Part shown: positions 62,633-64,000 of the stretch, one piece after another | Layout of the letters: each line of letters starts with the position of its first letter | Numbering within the stretch: position 1 is the first letter of the stretch | Assembly: GCF_025264665.1 (NCBI RefSeq) | Contig: NZ_CP073697.1 | Location: 930,001 to 994,000 of the forward strand | Direction: 5' to 3' | Source of the DNA: Edaphobacter flagellatus | Lineage (GTDB): Bacteria; Acidobacteriota; Terriglobia; Terriglobales; Acidobacteriaceae | Length of the DNA stretch: 64,000 bases | Translations under genes and position numbers: made by a program | The notes under the pieces: generated by a model | Seen by the model: the letters and a program-made list of their open reading frames with translations, nothing else | What the model was told of the DNA's origin: nothing | The model's database searches: none

Positions 62633-63006
62633 CCACCCTGCATTCCCCGTTCCGTCACACAGCAATCCATCCTTCCCTCTCTATCCACTTTTTTCCTGTT
62701 CGTGCCCCCGAGGCGTTGAATGCGGTGAGCCCAGTTCACAAGTATGAAGGAAAGATAATCAGTAATCGATATCTATCCGAGTTGCACTTTCAAACGAGCG
62801 CAAAATCGCCAATGCACTCATCGACACCGGATCCGTAGCATGAAGTCGGCTTGTCGTCAGCGATGATGTCGTCGAACTGTGTTCAGCCCTGACGATCACT
62901 CCGGTGCAATCGCACGGACTGTGCAGAGTTCATATGTGGGGCGGATCAGTTAGCGATTATGAGCATCCGTGATGGTGATAGATCGCAGCGCTGGCCGTCG
63001 CCGGTA
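62633..63006. other. Gene-free interval
   Basis: I see no credible gene, RNA or strong repeat here. Short fragments in one frame (RKIANALIDTGSVA near 62800) may be debris of a lost gene but are too short to assign. Confidence 0.4.
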
Positions 63007-63381
63007 AACGGTCTCATCCCTCGTTGAGGAGCGCCTCCCGTATCTGTCAACCCTGTTCCCGGTACTGCATGTAAACCATGTCCCGGTACCTGCTGAGGGC
63101 TATGCCCTGGCGCAGCGCAAAGGGTTCTGCACATGGAAGAACCTTGGCCGCTCCGTGAAAGCTGGACAGAAAGGCATCCGCATTCTTGCCCCCATTGTGG
63201 GCATTCACCGCAAAAAGGGATGAGGAAGCCAACAATAACATTACCAAGCAGAATGAGCGCCTTACTCGGTTTCCGCAATGCGTATGTCTTCGACATCTCG
63301 CGGACCGAAGGCGTAGACCTGCCTGAGATGCACGAAACCTCCGGGGACCCCGCCAGGATCTCAAAGTACATACATTGTTGA
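63007..63381 (+). pseudogene. ArdC-like antirestriction / ssDNA-binding protein, frameshifted and truncated
   Basis: ArdC-type proteins are plasmid- and ICE-borne and protect incoming DNA. In one frame, up to a TGA at 63221, the pattern GFCTWKNLGRSVKAGQKGIR then ILAPI matches the family's W..LGR.VKKGEKGI.ILAPI block. After that the similarity continues in another frame (FRNAYVFDISRTEGVDLPEM) until a TGA at 63379-63381. The N-terminal region and the downstream protease-like domain are absent. Overlapping minus-strand ORFs are shadows. Confidence 0.7.
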
Positions 63382-63502
63382 GCTAAATAGTTCTGCGGCC
63401 TTTCCCCAAGAAGAGAGACCGCCCGGAGAATCCCAGGTCGCATTCGCCCAACCTGGACTGCGGCAGGATCAAGCCCTGTCAACGGCAGTTCTTGCAAATC
63501 GA

Positions 63503-64000
63503 CTAATCACGGCACTCCGCGAAAATCACGCACGGTGCACTGTCAAGACCATCGAAGAACCAGGGAACAACGTAGACCCTGTCAAGCTCAGGCAGCGGGT
63601 GCGGCAGGTGAGTATCTTCAATTAGGAGAATTGGTCGGCTTGAATACTCTTCGCATCCGAGAAAAACACGATGCGCCTCGCACCCCTCCTCCATGTGCGA
63701 CATCGCCGCAATCGAAACGAAATCAACAGCGAGTGCCTTAAGGCCGGAAAATTGACGCATAAGAAAATCTGCCGCTGCCCTGGAAAATCCTGGAGAATGA
63801 TCGACATACATCTCGGCGTCGGCACGATACTCTTCGAACCCAGAACGTATGATCAAAAGATCGCAATCCTCACGGAAGGCGGAACATGCATCGAGATGTT
63901 CAGGGAGAATTAATTCGTCGGGCGACACCTGAATATCCATCACAACCGTTTTTGTGAAGATAAGTTCGGACATGTCGTACTCGGAGATCTTCCGGCCCTT
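63503..64000 (-). CDS. Cyclase family protein (kynurenine formamidase-like), 5' partial
   Basis: The reading frame is open to the window end, so the N-terminus is missing; the ATG at 63973 is probably internal. The visible part shows the Cyclase (PF04199) pattern: VVMDIQVSPDELILPEHLD, then CDLLIIRSGFEEYR, PGFSRAAADFL, AVDFVSIAAMSHMEEG and HPLPELDRVYVVPWFFDGLD. Members are metal-dependent hydrolases of amides or lactones. The metal-binding HxGTHxD motif lies in the missing half, so catalytic status cannot be judged. Confidence 0.75.
   Translation of the reverse strand, partial: KGRKISEYDMSELIFTKTVVMDIQVSPDELILPEHLDACSAFREDCDLLIIRSGFEEYRADAEMYVDHSPGFSRAAADFLMRQFSGLKALAVDFVSIAAMSHMEEGCEAHRVFLGCEEYSSRPILLIEDTHLPHPLPELDRVYVVPWFFDGLDSAPCVIFAECRD

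Larger units (their letters stand above)
48928..64000. mobile_element. Probable integrated island downstream of ssrA (right end not in window)
   Basis: A tyrosine recombinase immediately follows the ssrA 3' end, the classical insertion position. Downstream are an HTH protein, polysaccharide-use genes, unknown genes and decayed genes including an ArdC-type antirestriction remnant. I found no second copy of the tmRNA 3' end before 64000, so the right boundary is unknown or lies outside. Extent to the window end is inference. Confidence 0.5.

Noticed and set aside
62946..63497. 183-codon minus-strand ORF
   Set aside because: It overlaps the ArdC-like remnant, which has clear protein similarity on the other strand; Cys/Pro/Gly-rich composition is unconvincing.
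1..64000. CRISPR array, rRNA or tRNA genes
   Set aside because: No regularly spaced identical repeats and no cloverleaf or rRNA sequence noticed; tmRNA is the only standard RNA gene found.

Overview
The window is GC-rich and looks like the chromosome of an Acidobacteriota bacterium, probably a Terriglobia-type soil heterotroph such as Granulicella, Terriglobus or Edaphobacter. This rests on pattern: a giant TonB-dependent receptor with an N-terminal carboxypeptidase-regulatory-like domain, large S53/Ig-like surface proteins, and many plant-polysaccharide hydrolases. No marker gene fixes the species.

Positions 1-18.2 kb are mostly housekeeping. A minus-strand block carries thrC-thrB, a candidate structured RNA, trxA, a CorC/CNNM-type protein and a peptide-type ABC permease pair. 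Then come modABC, murB, bacilliredoxin, a sigma54-type AAA+ protein without the GAFTGA region, a DUF885 protein, proC, ctaA-like heme A synthase, a small repeat protein, an ECF sigma operon and ppk. 18.2-19 kb is a gene-free repeat region. 19-25 kb holds two related S53-type secreted proteins, one with an intact catalytic set and one that has lost it.

25-30.7 kb is a fadN-fadA-fadE beta-oxidation operon with a FadR-like palindrome between its -35 and -10 boxes. 30.8-37.3 kb is a polysaccharide locus: alginate-lyase-like protein, GH105, ROK regulator and GH2. Then come a paired M16 peptidase operon, a candidate structured RNA, a Wzi-like protein, glmU and an HD-GYP response regulator. 45.5-46.8 kb is a second repeat cluster, whose end is a diverged copy of the repeat at 18.6-19.0 kb. 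A frameshifted pterin carbinolamine dehydratase, a PCYCGC-type protein, an EamA-like protein and tmRNA (ssrA) follow.

From the 3' end of ssrA (48,927) to the window end lies a probable integrated island: a tyrosine recombinase just downstream of ssrA, a small HTH protein, a beta-helix glycosidase candidate with a TonB-dependent receptor, a GH95 alpha-L-fucosidase with a beta-propeller protein, two adjacent genes of unknown family, decayed genes (SDR, ArdC-like antirestriction) and a partial cyclase-family gene. Together these suggest a mobile fucosylated-glycan utilisation locus. The far attachment site was not found in the window.
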